Source of the DNA: Solitalea lacus
Lineage (GTDB): Bacteria; Bacteroidota; Bacteroidia; Sphingobacteriales; Sphingobacteriaceae
DNA: 64,000 nucleotides
Direction of reading: 5' to 3'
Assembly (NCBI RefSeq): GCF_022014595.1
Contig: NZ_CP091740.1
Coordinates: 310,001 to 374,000, forward strand
Numbering within the stretch: the stretch's first letter is position 1; each line of letters opens with the position of its first letter. The notes below the pieces were generated by a model, which ran no database searches, was not told where the DNA came from, and worked only from the letters and a program-made list of their open reading frames with translations. The position numbers and the translations under genes were made by a program. Of the stretch, positions 1 through 9,248 are shown one piece after another.

Positions 1-1
1 A

Positions 2-175
2 TGGATAATGAAATGGTTAAATAATGTACTTATAGGAAAATTAGCAAAATACAGATCAATAAAAACTAAGGATGTAGCGAAAGCAATGACAACTATTGCT
101 TTAATTAAGGCTAAAGGAACCGACATTTACCAATCTAACGAAATACAAAAAATTGCCGATAATTCAATTAGTTAA
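2..175 (+). CDS. C-terminal end of a Rossmann-type oxidoreductase (partial, cut by window edge)
   Basis: An open frame enters from the left edge and ends at the TAA at 173-175, giving about 57 residues. The segment LAKYRSIKTKDVAKAM followed by IYQSNEIQKIA resembles the C-terminal tail of short NAD(P)-binding epimerase-like oxidoreductases (YraR/HTATIP2-like), where 'YRSI...VA.AM' precedes 'Y.S..I..IA'. The catalytic and nucleotide-binding parts lie outside the window, so this is a family-level guess from the tail alone. Confidence 0.5.
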   Translation, partial: WIMKWLNNVLIGKLAKYRSIKTKDVAKAMTTIALIKAKGTDIYQSNEIQKIADNSIS

Positions 176-242
176 AAGAAATCAATTTATCACTTAATAT
201 AAAATACTATATTTCACATAAATTCATTACAAAAACAAGTTT

Positions 243-800
243 ATGAAAAAAATCTTACTAAGCTTATTAATACTATCCGCAACCTGTATTACAACTACCA
301 TTAAGGCTCAATCAACATCTAAAATAGCAAACAAGTTATTCTATACAGAACTTGGTGGCCCAGGTGTATTATTTTCAGCAAATTTTGATGGAAGATTTGA
401 TAAAAATAAGAAATTAGGTTTAGGTTATCGGATTGGGCTTGGGTTTTCAACCTATGAACAGGATATCTCTTCTAGTAGCAACACTAACAACTATTATTAC
501 GAAACTGAAACAAGAAATTATCTTACTCTACCAATTGGAATTAATTATATATTAGGTAAAGAAGGATCTGCGAATATGTTTGAAATAGGTGCTGGCTTAA
601 CTTTATTATCAAAAAAGGTAAGCATCTATAACTACGAAAACCAAGATGAGGGTAGCAACATTATTGGAGCTATATCATTTATGTATAGAAGACAACCAAT
701 TGATGGTGGTTTTAGTTGGAGAATAGGCTTTACACCTATAATAGGTACATCAGGAAATATATTTCCATCAGGTGCTATAGGTATAGGTTATAACTTCTAA
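243..800 (+). CDS. small outer-membrane beta-barrel-like protein
   Basis: The protein has 185 residues and starts with a clear Sec signal peptide (lysines, then a hydrophobic stretch to about residue 22, ending ...TTTIKAQ). The mature part is rich in Gly, Tyr and alternating polar/hydrophobic stretches (YRIGLGFSTYEQDI, FEIGAGLTLL, GAIGIGYNF) and ends in aromatic Phe, as expected of an outer-membrane beta barrel. It looks like the small porin-like 'outer membrane protein' families common in Bacteroidota. I cannot name a ligand or specific family. A strong terminator follows it directly, so it is probably a single-gene unit. Confidence 0.6.
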   Translation: MKKILLSLLILSATCITTTIKAQSTSKIANKLFYTELGGPGVLFSANFDGRFDKNKKLGLGYRIGLGFSTYEQDISSSSNTNNYYYETETRNYLTLPIGINYILGKEGSANMFEIGAGLTLLSKKVSIYNYENQDEGSNIIGAISFMYRRQPIDGGFSWRIGFTPIIGTSGNIFPSGAIGIGYNF

Positions 801-830
801 ATCAAAATTAAAATAATACAAATCATATAA

Positions 831-860
831 AAAACCCGTTAGTTAGAGCTAACGGGTTTT
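831..860 (+). terminator. Rho-independent terminator
   Basis: Perfect 12-bp inverted repeat (AAAACCCGTTAG / CTAACGGGTTTT) with a 6-base loop, followed by a T-rich run. It lies 30 bases after the stop of the small barrel protein. Confidence 0.85.
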
Positions 861-1144
861 TTATTTATCTATATACACCTAAAATCATTATCCTATCTTG
901 AAATTATAAATAATCCTCATTTAAATAATAATCAATTCGCTAAAATAAAGAAACATTATAAATCAATTAGATTAGAGTATTACAACACAAACACGGTCTT
1001 TAAATTAATTCCTAACTTAATATTATTATACTGAATTACAATTAAACAGATAAATCTAATAAAGTATATAATAATAAAATACCAATTAAAACACCTTACC
1101 ACTATTAACTTAATATTCTCAATATTATTCAATCTTAAAATTAA

Positions 1145-1160
1145 TGTTCCACGTGAAACA
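1145..1160. promoter_or_regulatory. parS-like centromere site 1
   Basis: TGTTCCACGTGAAACA fits the Bacillus-type parS consensus TGTTNCACGTGAAACA at every fixed position. This is the binding site of the chromosome-segregation protein ParB. It lies 111 bp before the mnmG start codon, in keeping with the known clustering of parS near the origin and gidA. ParA and ParB themselves are not encoded in this window. Confidence 0.8.
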
Positions 1161-1203
1161 TTAATACAACATCAATATAAATAAACTACTAAAATCAATT
1201 TCG

Positions 1204-1211
1204 TAACTTTG
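1204..1211 (+). promoter_or_regulatory. possible -7 promoter element for mnmG
   Basis: TAACTTTG matches the Bacteroidota -7 consensus TAnnTTTG. It lies about 60 bases before the mnmG start, between the two parS sites. I see no convincing -33 TTTG partner, so the call rests on one box and its position. Confidence 0.4.
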
Positions 1212-1241
1212 CAAATTATTTAAAATTAAAGAGATAAACCA

Positions 1242-1257
1242 TGTTCCACGTGGAACA
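1242..1257. promoter_or_regulatory. parS-like centromere site 2 (perfect palindrome)
   Basis: TGTTCCACGTGGAACA is a perfect 16-bp palindrome differing from the parS consensus at one position. It ends 13 bases before the mnmG ATG, so it lies in the mnmG leader. ParB bound here could affect mnmG transcription as well as chromosome segregation (inference). Confidence 0.75.
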
Positions 1258-1270
1258 TTATTAAATAGAT

Positions 1271-3133
1271 ATGTTTTCGGAATACGATATTATAGTAGTA
1301 GGAGCTGGTCATGCCGGTTGTGAAGCAGCAGCAGCAGCTGCAAATCTAGGTTCTAAAGTTCTATTAATTACAATGAATCTACAAACTATTGCACAAATGT
1401 CGTGTAACCCAGCAATGGGTGGCGTGGCTAAAGGACAAATTGTTCGAGAAATTGATGCAATGGGTGGATATTCAGGAATTGTGAGTGATAAAACTACAAT
1501 TCAATTTAGAATGCTGAATCGTTCTAAGGGTCCAGCAATGTGGAGTCCACGAGCACAAAATGATCGCTACAAATTTCATGAAGAATGGCGTTATATGCTA
1601 GAGAATACCAAAAACCTGGATTTCTTTCAGGATATGGTAAGTGGCCTATTAGTAAAAGGAAATACTATTTATGGTGTAAAAACATCACTTGGTTTAGAAA
1701 TAAAAGCTAAAGCAGTAGTACTTACTAATGGAACGTTCTTAAATGGTACCATTCATATTGGAGAAAAACGATTTGGTGGTGGACGAATGGGAGAAAAAGG
1801 CGCAACCGGATTAACCGAAAATTTAGTTGAACTAGGTTTTGAAGCTGGTAGAATGAAAACAGGTACCCCTCCTCGTATTGATGGTAGAAGTATCAATTAT
1901 TCAGTTATGGAAGAACAACAAGGCGATGAGAATCCAAGTCGCTTTTCATACCTTGATTTTGAACTACCAAAAGAACAACGTTCTTGTTATATTACCTATA
2001 CTAGTCAGGAAGTTCATGATATACTTAAAGAAGGTTTTGATCGTTCACCAATGTTTACTGGCCGTATAAAAGGTTTAGGTCCACGATACTGCCCTTCTAT
2101 TGAAGATAAAATAAATCGTTTTGCAGAAAGAGAACGCCATCAAATTTTTGTGGAGCCTGAAGGTTGGAATACTGTAGAAGTATATGTAAACGGATTTTCT
2201 ACTTCATTACCTGAAGATGTTCAGTATCGTGCTTTAACAAAAATACCTGGTTTTGAAAATGCAAAGTTCTTCCGACCAGGATATGCAATTGAATATGATT
2301 TCTTCCCTCCTACTCAATTAAATACAACACTCGAAACCAAGCATATTTCTAACTTATTTTTCGCAGGCCAAATAAATGGAACAACCGGTTATGAAGAAGC
2401 CGCAGCACAAGGTTTTATGGCAGGTATAAATGCTCACCAAAAAATCAATGAAAAACATGAATTAGTTTTATCTCGATCAGAGGCCTACATTGGGGTATTA
2501 ATTGATGACCTTGTAACAAAAGGAACAGAAGAACCTTATCGTATGTTTACTTCAAGAGCAGAACATCGTTTACTACTTCGCCAAGATAATGCGGATATTC
2601 GATTAACTAAACTATCACAAAATATTGGCTTAGCATCAGACGAACGCTTAAGAAAAGTTGAAGAAAAGATTGCAAAATCGGATGACATTGTTCAATATAT
2701 GAAAGCTAAATCAGTTGAACCGTCAGAAATAAATGCATTCTTAGATCAACAAGGAACTTCGCCGATCCCTCAAAATGTTAAATTATTTAACTTATTATCA
2801 CGTCCTCAAATTAATATTGATGATTTAATAAATGCATACCAGCCGTTAAAAGAATTTATTAATGGATCAAAACAAGAAATAATTGAACAAGCCGAAATTA
2901 AGGTTAAGTACGAAAGCTATTTTGAAAAAGAATTAGAAATGGTTTCAAAACTTCAAAAAATGGAAGATCAAAACATCAATCCAAATTTTGATTATGATAC
3001 ATTAATTTCACTTTCGAAAGAGTCGAGAGAAAAACTAAAAAAAATAAAACCAAGAACTTTAGGTCAAGCATCAAGAATTTCCGGTGTTTCGCCTGCTGAT
3101 ATATCTGTTTTAATGATACATTTATCTAAGTAA
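1271..3133 (+). CDS. mnmG: tRNA uridine-5-carboxymethylaminomethyl(34) synthesis protein MnmG
   Basis: MnmG (GidA) is the FAD-dependent partner of MnmE; together they make the cmnm5 modification of the wobble uridine in several tRNAs, in the cytosol. The 620 residues match the usual length. Visible are the FAD-binding [12 protein letters not shown] near the N-terminus, the family signature [17 protein letters not shown] at about residues 46-62, the [10 protein letters not shown] segment, [17 protein letters not shown], and the all-helical C-terminal domain ending in [19 protein letters not shown]. The start follows parS site 2 and a plausible promoter. The AT-rich terminator behind it overlaps its stop codon. 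mnmE is not in the window. Confidence 0.97.
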   Translation: MFSEYDIIVVGAGHAGCEAAAAAANLGSKVLLITMNLQTIAQMSCNPAMGGVAKGQIVREIDAMGGYSGIVSDKTTIQFRMLNRSKGPAMWSPRAQNDRYKFHEEWRYMLENTKNLDFFQDMVSGLLVKGNTIYGVKTSLGLEIKAKAVVLTNGTFLNGTIHIGEKRFGGGRMGEKGATGLTENLVELGFEAGRMKTGTPPRIDGRSINYSVMEEQQGDENPSRFSYLDFELPKEQRSCYITYTSQEVHDILKEGFDRSPMFTGRIKGLGPRYCPSIEDKINRFAERERHQIFVEPEGWNTVEVYVNGFSTSLPEDVQYRALTKIPGFENAKFFRPGYAIEYDFFPPTQLNTTLETKHISNLFFAGQINGTTGYEEAAAQGFMAGINAHQKINEKHELVLSRSEAYIGVLIDDLVTKGTEEPYRMFTSRAEHRLLLRQDNADIRLTKLSQNIGLASDERLRKVEEKIAKSDDIVQYMKAKSVEPSEINAFLDQQGTSPIPQNVKLFNLLSRPQINIDDLINAYQPLKEFINGSKQEIIEQAEIKVKYESYFEKELEMVSKLQKMEDQNINPNFDYDTLISLSKESREKLKKIKPRTLGQASRISGVSPADISVLMIHLSK

Positions 3134-3158
3134 TTGATTTTTAATTACTTAGATAAAT
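3120..3158 (+). terminator. AT-rich hairpin after mnmG
   Basis: A perfect 16-bp inverted repeat (ATTTATCTAAGTAATT and its complement) with a 7-base loop. The left arm includes the mnmG stop codon and a T-rich stretch follows. It is weak in G+C but long, so termination or mRNA end protection is likely. Confidence 0.6.
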
Positions 3159-3265
3159 TTTAAATTAAAAATATCTACCTATTTTAAGGCGATATAACCC
3201 ACTTTCTAAAAACTTTAATATTATTTATCATAAAAGCATTAAAATTAAACTGAGGGCTTAAAAAC

Positions 3266-4876
3266 GTGAAATTTTCAAAAGGGAAGTTTTTAAAGAAAAA
3301 AAATGAGCTATTCTTAGCATTATCAATATTAGTAAGTGCATGCGCCAATGTGGTAAGCCCAACAGGCGGACCAAAAGATGAAACAGCTCCAAAACTTGTT
3401 AGTGAAAATCCAAAAAATAAAACTTTAAACTTTGCAGAGAAAAAAATTGAGATTGAATTTAATGAAATGGTTCAACTCAAAAATCAGTACAAGGAAATAA
3501 GCATTACTCCAGAGATGGAACTTGCACCAGAAATTACAGCAAAAAAAAATACTGTAATTATAAAGTTTGTTGACACATTAAGTAAAAATACAACTTACTC
3601 TATCAATTTCGGAAATTCAATTGCTGACATAAATGAATCTAATGAATATAAAAATTATCATTATGTTTTTTCAACTGGCAAATTCATTGATTCGTTAAAA
3701 ATTTCAGGTACGGTTGATTATATAATTGATACTGCCCAAACAAAAGAAGTTCTTGTTGCCCTCTACCCTACAGATATTGAAAAACTCTATAAGCAAAAAC
3801 CAATAATTTACACTAGCACTACAACAGGTGGTAAATATGAACTAAACAATATCAAAAATGGAAAATATGCCATTTACGCTTATAAAGATTTAAATGGTAA
3901 TAAACGATTTGATGATGATGAGCTCCTAGGTTTCTTAAATAACAATGTTGACTTACAAAAAGATTCATCTAAAATCAATTTTACATTAGCTAAACAAGTC
4001 CCGAAAAATTTAAGAGTATCATATAGTAAATACTATGAAGGAAGAGTACTAGTAAAATTGAATTATCCGGACGACTCGGTAAATTTCAACGTTTTTTATC
4101 CAAATGAATTCAAAAATAAACTACTAATTGACAAAGCAAGTTCTGATTCAATTTCGTTATGGTTACCAACAACCAAATTTGATTCGACCCAAATTCAGTT
4201 GACAAAAAATGGAAAACCCTTCGATACCTTAATGGTTAGGAATTTTATTAAAGACCCTAAACTGGGCTTATTCAAAATAACTGATAATGTATCATCAGGA
4301 ATATTGAAACCAAATGACACTCTCAAGCTTACAACTTCTCGACCATTGAAATTGGCGGATGTTACCAAACTAGAACTTTTGGAAGATAGTGTTAAAATAA
4401 AAACAGGCTTTACAATTACTCCAAGCAAGAAAAAAATAAGAGAATATATCGTAACATATGAATGGGACAGTACTAAAAAGTATGATATTAATATTAAGGA
4501 ACGACAATTCACGGATATTTACGATGCTTTCAATGCTCAGTACAAAAGAACATTTATACAAGATACGAGTGCTAATTATGGAATAGTATCAGCAAAATTT
4601 ACCATTCCAAAGGATAAACAGTATATAGTTCAATTACTCAATACAAATCAAGAAATTGTTGGACAATTAATTGCAAATGAAAACAAGGTTTATAAATTCA
4701 TAAATCTTACTCCAGAACGATACAAAATGCGATTTATCGAAGATGCAAACAAAAACAAAAAGTGGGATATTGGAAATGTTTACCATAAAATACAACCTGA
4801 AAAAATTAGCTATTATCCAGATGAAATAGCTGTACGGGCAGGTTGGGATATGGAAGTAAATGTAAATTTAGAGTAG
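3266..4876 (+). CDS. Ig-like (Big_5) domain lipoprotein
   Basis: A 536-residue exported protein with a GTG start. The N-terminus is basic, then hydrophobic, and ends in a lipobox-like LVSACAN, so it is probably lipid-anchored to the envelope. Right after it comes the hallmark SPTGGPKDETAPKLV and then a bacterial Ig-like Big_5 domain (about residues 40-135, containing EIEFNEMV and YSINFGNSIAD). Later segments FKDLNGNKRFDDDE and EDANKNKKWDIGN look like paired calcium-type or CarboxypepD-like turns. This architecture is widespread and nearly always present once or twice in Sphingobacteriales genomes; its function is not known. A bidirectional terminator separates it from the convergent carbonic anhydrase gene. 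Confidence 0.8.
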   Translation: MKFSKGKFLKKKNELFLALSILVSACANVVSPTGGPKDETAPKLVSENPKNKTLNFAEKKIEIEFNEMVQLKNQYKEISITPEMELAPEITAKKNTVIIKFVDTLSKNTTYSINFGNSIADINESNEYKNYHYVFSTGKFIDSLKISGTVDYIIDTAQTKEVLVALYPTDIEKLYKQKPIIYTSTTTGGKYELNNIKNGKYAIYAYKDLNGNKRFDDDELLGFLNNNVDLQKDSSKINFTLAKQVPKNLRVSYSKYYEGRVLVKLNYPDDSVNFNVFYPNEFKNKLLIDKASSDSISLWLPTTKFDSTQIQLTKNGKPFDTLMVRNFIKDPKLGLFKITDNVSSGILKPNDTLKLTTSRPLKLADVTKLELLEDSVKIKTGFTITPSKKKIREYIVTYEWDSTKKYDINIKERQFTDIYDAFNAQYKRTFIQDTSANYGIVSAKFTIPKDKQYIVQLLNTNQEIVGQLIANENKVYKFINLTPERYKMRFIEDANKNKKWDIGNVYHKIQPEKISYYPDEIAVRAGWDMEVNVNLE

Positions 4877-4887
4877 TTGACAAACAA

Positions 4888-4930
4888 TAAAAAGAAATGG
4901 TCGGATTATTAGTCCGACCATTTCTTTTTA
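4888..4930. terminator. Bidirectional terminator between convergent genes
   Basis: Perfect 18-bp inverted repeat (core AAATGGTCGGA / TCCGACCATTT) with A-run on one side and T-run on the other. It can serve both the Big_5 lipoprotein gene and the carbonic anhydrase gene, whose stop codon lies in the right arm. Confidence 0.9.
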
Positions 4931-5440
4931 TTCCCTAAACCAATCGGAATACATGATGTATCTACCAGGCAATGAATCCAATAATTCTCTTTGTGCTTCA
5001 GTAATAGGTTTAATTTTTTTCGCTGGAATTCCAGCATATAAATAACCTGTTTCGCATATTGTATTTTCTAAAACAATTGCTCCTGCAGCAATAATACAAT
5101 ATTCATTAACAACTACATGATCCATAACAATAGCACCCATTCCAATAAGAACTTTAGCTTTTAATTCACAACCGTGAACAATTGCATTATGTCCAATATT
5201 AACGTTATTTCCTATAACTGTTGGAGCTTTTTGATAAGTGCAATGAATAATTGCTCCATCCTGAATGTTGGTATTATCACCTATCTTAATAAAATTAACA
5301 TCTCCTCTTACTACTGCATTAAACCAAACACTACAATTATCGCCCATTACAACATCACCAACTACAGTAGCATTATCAGCTAAAAAGCAGTTTTCTCCAA
5401 AATTTGGAAATTTTTCTTTAACAGGTTTAATAAGAGCCAT
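4928..5440 (-). CDS. gamma-carbonic anhydrase family protein
   Basis: 170 residues of left-handed parallel beta-helix built of hexapeptide repeats (for example VVGDVVMGDN, VWFNAVVRGDV, NTNIQDGAIIHC, NIGHNAIVHGC). The three histidines expected to bind the metal are visible in IIHC and GHNAIVHGC. The family (YrdA/PaaY/CaiE type) includes true zinc or iron carbonic anhydrases and relatives with other or unknown activities, so enzyme activity is likely but not certain. It sits 33 bases behind nadB on the same strand and is probably co-transcribed with it. Confidence 0.9.
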   Translation of the reverse strand: MALIKPVKEKFPNFGENCFLADNATVVGDVVMGDNCSVWFNAVVRGDVNFIKIGDNTNIQDGAIIHCTYQKAPTVIGNNVNIGHNAIVHGCELKAKVLIGMGAIVMDHVVVNEYCIIAAGAIVLENTICETGYLYAGIPAKKIKPITEAQRELLDSLPGRYIMYSDWFRE

Positions 5441-5473
5441 CCTCTGAAAACTAATTGATATACTATTACAAAA

Positions 5474-7072
5474 TTAAAATATGGTATCCACAATTTTATT
5501 AACATCCTTTTCCTTTTCAGGATAGTCAGTTGTAAAGTGCAACCCCCTACTTTCCTTACGGATAATTGCTCCCTTTATTACCAAAAAAGAAACTTGTATT
5601 AAATTTCTCAATTCACAAAGTTTCATAGAAAGTTTGGTATTCTTATAAAATGATTCCGTTTCAATAAACAATAATTCCAAGCGGCGTTTAGCTCTTTCCA
5701 AACGGAAATCAGAACGGACAATACCGACATAATCACTCATCAAACGCTGCATTTCCCGGATATTGTGAGTAACTAAAATATCTTCATTCGATTGGACAGT
5801 GTTTGTATCATTCCACTCAGGAATATCTAATTGGAAATTAATTAAATCAAAACCGGCAATTGCTGATTGATAGCTTCTTTCAGCAAAAACTAATGCCTCT
5901 AATAAAGAATTAGAAGCCAATCTATTAGCCCCGTGCAAACCAGTTGAAGCACACTCACCACAAGCATATAACCGTTGAATACTTGAATTACCATATTCAT
6001 CAACCAAAATTCCACCGCACATATAGTGAGCTGCTGGAACCACAGGAATCATATCCTTGCTCATATCAATTCCTATACTTAAGCACTTCGCATAAATATT
6101 AGGAAAATGGCGCAATAATTCAGCTTTAGGTTCATGTCTTATATCAAGATAAACAAAATCATCTCCGGACTTCTTCATTTCCGCATCAATTGCTCGGGCA
6201 ACAATATCACGCGGAGCTAATGATTTTCGCTCATCATATAAATGCATGAACTCTTCACCTTTACGATTTCTCAACACACCCCCAGCACCACGAACAGCTT
6301 CAGAAATTAAAAAGGAAGGATACTCACCAGGATTATACAATGCAGTAGGATGAAACTGGATAAACTCCATATTTCTGACTTTACCTTTTGCCCTATATAC
6401 CATAGCAATACCATCACCTGTAGCTATAATTGGGTTAGTAGTACTTGAATAAATATGCCCAGCACCTCCCGAAGCCATTAAAGTAACCTTAGATAATATT
6501 TTTTCAACCTTATTATTAATGGTGTTTAATGCATAAATACCATAACAAGTAATATCGGTTGATTTTTTATCAACAACTACACCTAAATGATGTTGAGTAA
6601 TTAAATCAACAGCAAAATAATGGGTTAAAATTTCAATGTTAGGATGTTTATGTATTTGTTCAAGCAAGGCACGCTCAATCTCAAAACCCGTAATATCTTT
6701 ATAATGTAATACACGATGTTCAGAATGACCACCCTCTTTTGCCAAATCATAATGACCCGACCGGTCTTTATCGAAATTAGTTCCATAATCAATAATCTCT
6801 CTTATTCTTTCTGGACCTTCTTTTACAACAATTTCAACAATATGCTGATCACATAAACCATCACCAGCAATCAGGGTATCCTGTATATGCTTTTCAAAAG
6901 AATCAGATTTATCCACAACTACCGCAACGCCACCTTGTGCATATTTGGTATTAGACTCATCTTCATTAGATTTGGTAACGATGCAAACAGTACCATGTCG
7001 TGCAGCTTTTAAGGCGAAGGATAAACCTGCTATCCCCGAACCAATTACTAAGAAATCTACTTTCTTCATCAA
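5474..7072 (-). CDS. nadB: L-aspartate oxidase NadB
   Basis: NadB oxidises L-aspartate to iminoaspartate with FAD, the first step of de novo NAD synthesis; NadA then condenses the product to quinolinate. The 532 residues fit. Visible are the FAD-binding VIGSGIAGLSFALKAA near residue 8, the flavin-linked TKYAQGGVAVV, the active-site region FIQFHPTALY, RGAGGVLRNRKGE, and the C-terminal CGECASTGLHGANRLASNS typical of the succinate dehydrogenase/aspartate oxidase family. Two consecutive ATGs occur at the start. It is divergent from nadA across a 504-bp gap. nadC is not in the window. Confidence 0.97.
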   Translation of the reverse strand: MMKKVDFLVIGSGIAGLSFALKAARHGTVCIVTKSNEDESNTKYAQGGVAVVVDKSDSFEKHIQDTLIAGDGLCDQHIVEIVVKEGPERIREIIDYGTNFDKDRSGHYDLAKEGGHSEHRVLHYKDITGFEIERALLEQIHKHPNIEILTHYFAVDLITQHHLGVVVDKKSTDITCYGIYALNTINNKVEKILSKVTLMASGGAGHIYSSTTNPIIATGDGIAMVYRAKGKVRNMEFIQFHPTALYNPGEYPSFLISEAVRGAGGVLRNRKGEEFMHLYDERKSLAPRDIVARAIDAEMKKSGDDFVYLDIRHEPKAELLRHFPNIYAKCLSIGIDMSKDMIPVVPAAHYMCGGILVDEYGNSSIQRLYACGECASTGLHGANRLASNSLLEALVFAERSYQSAIAGFDLINFQLDIPEWNDTNTVQSNEDILVTHNIREMQRLMSDYVGIVRSDFRLERAKRRLELLFIETESFYKNTKLSMKLCELRNLIQVSFLVIKGAIIRKESRGLHFTTDYPEKEKDVNKIVDTIF

Positions 7073-7576
7073 TATAATGTAAGTAACAGGTATTAAACAA
7101 ATTATGAAAGTGGATAAAATTTATCGCTTGGAATTGAAAAATATGAACCAAACCGAAGCTTTATTTCATTTCTATTTATAACATGTTAATAAGTATAGCA
7201 AAGATGTTAATTTTGCGTTTGAAATTTGTAAGCAAGTTTTAAATAGCGTGAAAAATGACGATTTTTAAACATGCAAAACAAAAACTTCAAGATTGAGCTT
7301 TATAGATATTAACATGATATACCATAATCCACATTCAACAAAAATTTAACAGGAAAAAAAGTAAGTACTAAAATTGATTTTTTTAAGCTCCAATAAATCA
7401 ATAAGTTGAATTTAAGGAAATGTTAAAAGAATGTTAATAACTTAAGAACAATCAAAAAGACAAGTAGAATTTTAAAAACTTATTCACCAAACTAACACTA
7501 TAATAAGAGACAACATTTTAAAAATTTTAAATCTTTTATTTTTATTTACAATGTTAGTTAATCAACAACAATAAAA
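7073..7576. other. divergent intergenic region between nadB and nadA
   Basis: About 500 bases with no supported gene; very AT-rich. It must hold promoters for both nad genes. TAATTTTG at 7208-7215 fits the TAnnTTTG box on the plus strand but is far from nadA. I see no clear riboswitch or NrtR/NadR-type operator by eye. Confidence 0.4.
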
Positions 7577-8578
7577 ATGATGACAGCCGAAGCCCCCGCG
7601 GCCCTGCTTGAGAAGGGATATTTGGATTACCATGTGGATCCTACTTTAGATTTGTTTGAGGAAATTGAAAAACTCAAAAAGGAAAAGAACGCTATTATTT
7701 TAGCACATTACTATCAGGAACCTGATATACAGGATATTGCTGATTATATAGGAGATAGTTTGGGCTTATCACAACAGGCTGCAAAAACTGATGCAGATAT
7801 TATTGTATTTGCCGGTGTTCATTTTATGGCCGAAACAGCTAAAATACTTTCTCCACATAAAAAGGTATTATTACCTGATTTAAAAGCTGGTTGTTCATTG
7901 GCTGATACCTGCCCTGCCGATCAGTTTGCACACTTTAAACAAAAACATCCGGATCATACAGTGATTATGTACGTAAACTCAACCGCAGAGATTAAAGCCA
8001 TGAGTGATATTGTATGTACATCAACAAATGCGGTTCAAATTGTGGAAAGCTTACCAAAAGATGAGAAAATCATTTTCGGTCCGGATAAAAATCTTGGTGC
8101 CTATGTTGCAAAAAAAACAGGCAGAGATATGGTGTTATGGCAAGGATCATGCATGGTGCATGAAATTTTCTCCCTGGAAAAAATCACTAAGCTAAAAAAC
8201 CGTCACCCTGAAGCTGAATTTATAGCTCATCCGGAATGTGAAGATGCTGTTTTGAAAATTGCTGATTACATTGGCTCAACAACAGGTTTATTAAAATATG
8301 CTATTAACAGTCCGAAAAAAGAGTTTATTGTAGCAACAGAATCAGGAATTATTCACCAAATGCAAAAAGCAGCTCCTGATAAAGTATTTATTCCGGCGCC
8401 ACCAAATAACAGTTGTGCATGTAATGACTGCCCACATATGAAACTCAATACACTTGAAAAATTATACCTGTGTATGAAGTATGAACTACCAGAAGTTACA
8501 TTGCCTAAAGAATTGATAGAAAAGGCAGTTAAGCCTATTGAACGAATGCTTGAAATTTCGGCGAAATACGGTTTGTAA
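7577..8578 (+). CDS. nadA: quinolinate synthase NadA
   Basis: NadA condenses iminoaspartate with dihydroxyacetone phosphate to quinolinate using a [4Fe-4S] cluster. The 333-residue protein shows the family hallmarks: [35 protein letters not shown], the three cluster cysteines in [19 protein letters not shown] and [13 protein letters not shown], and [10 protein letters not shown]. It is divergently arranged with nadB, so both NadA substrates' pathway steps are encoded together. A strong terminator follows. MM at the start leaves a one-codon ambiguity. Confidence 0.97.
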   Translation: MMTAEAPAALLEKGYLDYHVDPTLDLFEEIEKLKKEKNAIILAHYYQEPDIQDIADYIGDSLGLSQQAAKTDADIIVFAGVHFMAETAKILSPHKKVLLPDLKAGCSLADTCPADQFAHFKQKHPDHTVIMYVNSTAEIKAMSDIVCTSTNAVQIVESLPKDEKIIFGPDKNLGAYVAKKTGRDMVLWQGSCMVHEIFSLEKITKLKNRHPEAEFIAHPECEDAVLKIADYIGSTTGLLKYAINSPKKEFIVATESGIIHQMQKAAPDKVFIPAPPNNSCACNDCPHMKLNTLEKLYLCMKYELPEVTLPKELIEKAVKPIERMLEISAKYGL

Positions 8579-8602
8579 ATAGTGATATTTTAAATAATAG
8601 TT

Positions 8603-8638
8603 AACAAAAAGTAAGTACTCAGTTACTTACTTTTTGTT
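8603..8638 (+). terminator. Rho-independent terminator of nadA
   Basis: Perfect 15-bp inverted repeat (AACAAAAAGTAAGTA and complement), 6-base loop, ending in a T-rich tract, 24 bases after the nadA stop. Confidence 0.85.
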
Positions 8639-8686
8639 TTAATATAGGTTTTATATTTTTGGATAAAAACCAAACTTACTATTTAC

Positions 8687-9136
8687 ATGAAAAAACTATT
8701 ATTTGTTTTAGGGCTGGGTATTTTATTTTCTTCTTGCAGCAAATTTGAACAAGCCGAACCTGATCCGACTACACTTCCTGTTCAAAAGAGATTAAAATTC
8801 AACATTTACTCAAATAAAGATTATAGCGATACAAAAAATGATGGTACCTCGGCTTTAATTACCATAAAAGTAAACAGCCATAAAATGGCAAACCATCAGA
8901 CAGCAACTGTTTGGGATACAAGCATCGCAGAACGTCAGATTAAAAATTACCCCTTAGCAAATCATCCTATTATTGTTGAAAAAGTGTTTAACAACATCAT
9001 TGACAAAGATGAAACTATTAGCTGCACGTATGTAATTACCGTGAAGTATAATTTCGGTGCTACTGCACAGAATACCGAGAAAACAGAAAGTTTTGATCAG
9101 GGAAATATTTCGAAACAACTTGGAATTATTTTATAA
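8687..9136 (+). CDS. hypothetical lipoprotein
   Basis: 149 residues with a lipoprotein signal: MKKLLFVLGLGILF then SSCSKF, cysteine at about residue 17. The mature part is hydrophilic and beta-rich with no motif I recognise. It has its own terminator on both sides, so it seems to be a single-gene unit. Function unknown. Confidence 0.65.
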   Translation: MKKLLFVLGLGILFSSCSKFEQAEPDPTTLPVQKRLKFNIYSNKDYSDTKNDGTSALITIKVNSHKMANHQTATVWDTSIAERQIKNYPLANHPIIVEKVFNNIIDKDETISCTYVITVKYNFGATAQNTEKTESFDQGNISKQLGIIL

Positions 9137-9159
9137 TTAGTAATTTAAATAGATTTTTT

Positions 9160-9196
9160 AAAAGGAACTGTTGATAATTATTCAATAGTTCCTTTT
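9160..9196 (+). terminator. Rho-independent terminator
   Basis: Inverted repeat AAAAGGAACTGTTGA / TCAATAGTTCCTTTT with one G-T pair and a T-run, shortly after the hypothetical lipoprotein gene. Confidence 0.7.
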
Positions 9197-9248
9197 TTAG
9201 TTAAATGCTAAAAATTTAAAAAATTTTCCCGCTTCGCGGATAATTAAC

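Larger units (their letters stand above)
866..1241. other. AT-rich intergenic region before mnmG
   Basis: No gene is visible in these roughly 375 bases. The base composition is extreme: counted by eye, 1021-1080 is about 12% G+C and 961-1020 about 25%. It contains the first parS-like site and leads into the mnmG promoter. mnmG (gidA) neighbours the replication origin in many bacteria, so an unwinding region is conceivable, but I see no cluster of DnaA boxes (TTATNCACA) here. Confidence 0.5.

Noticed and set aside
1878-2069. Short plus-strand frame inside mnmG
   Set aside because: It lies entirely inside the certain mnmG gene in another frame and has no protein-like features of its own; a shadow.
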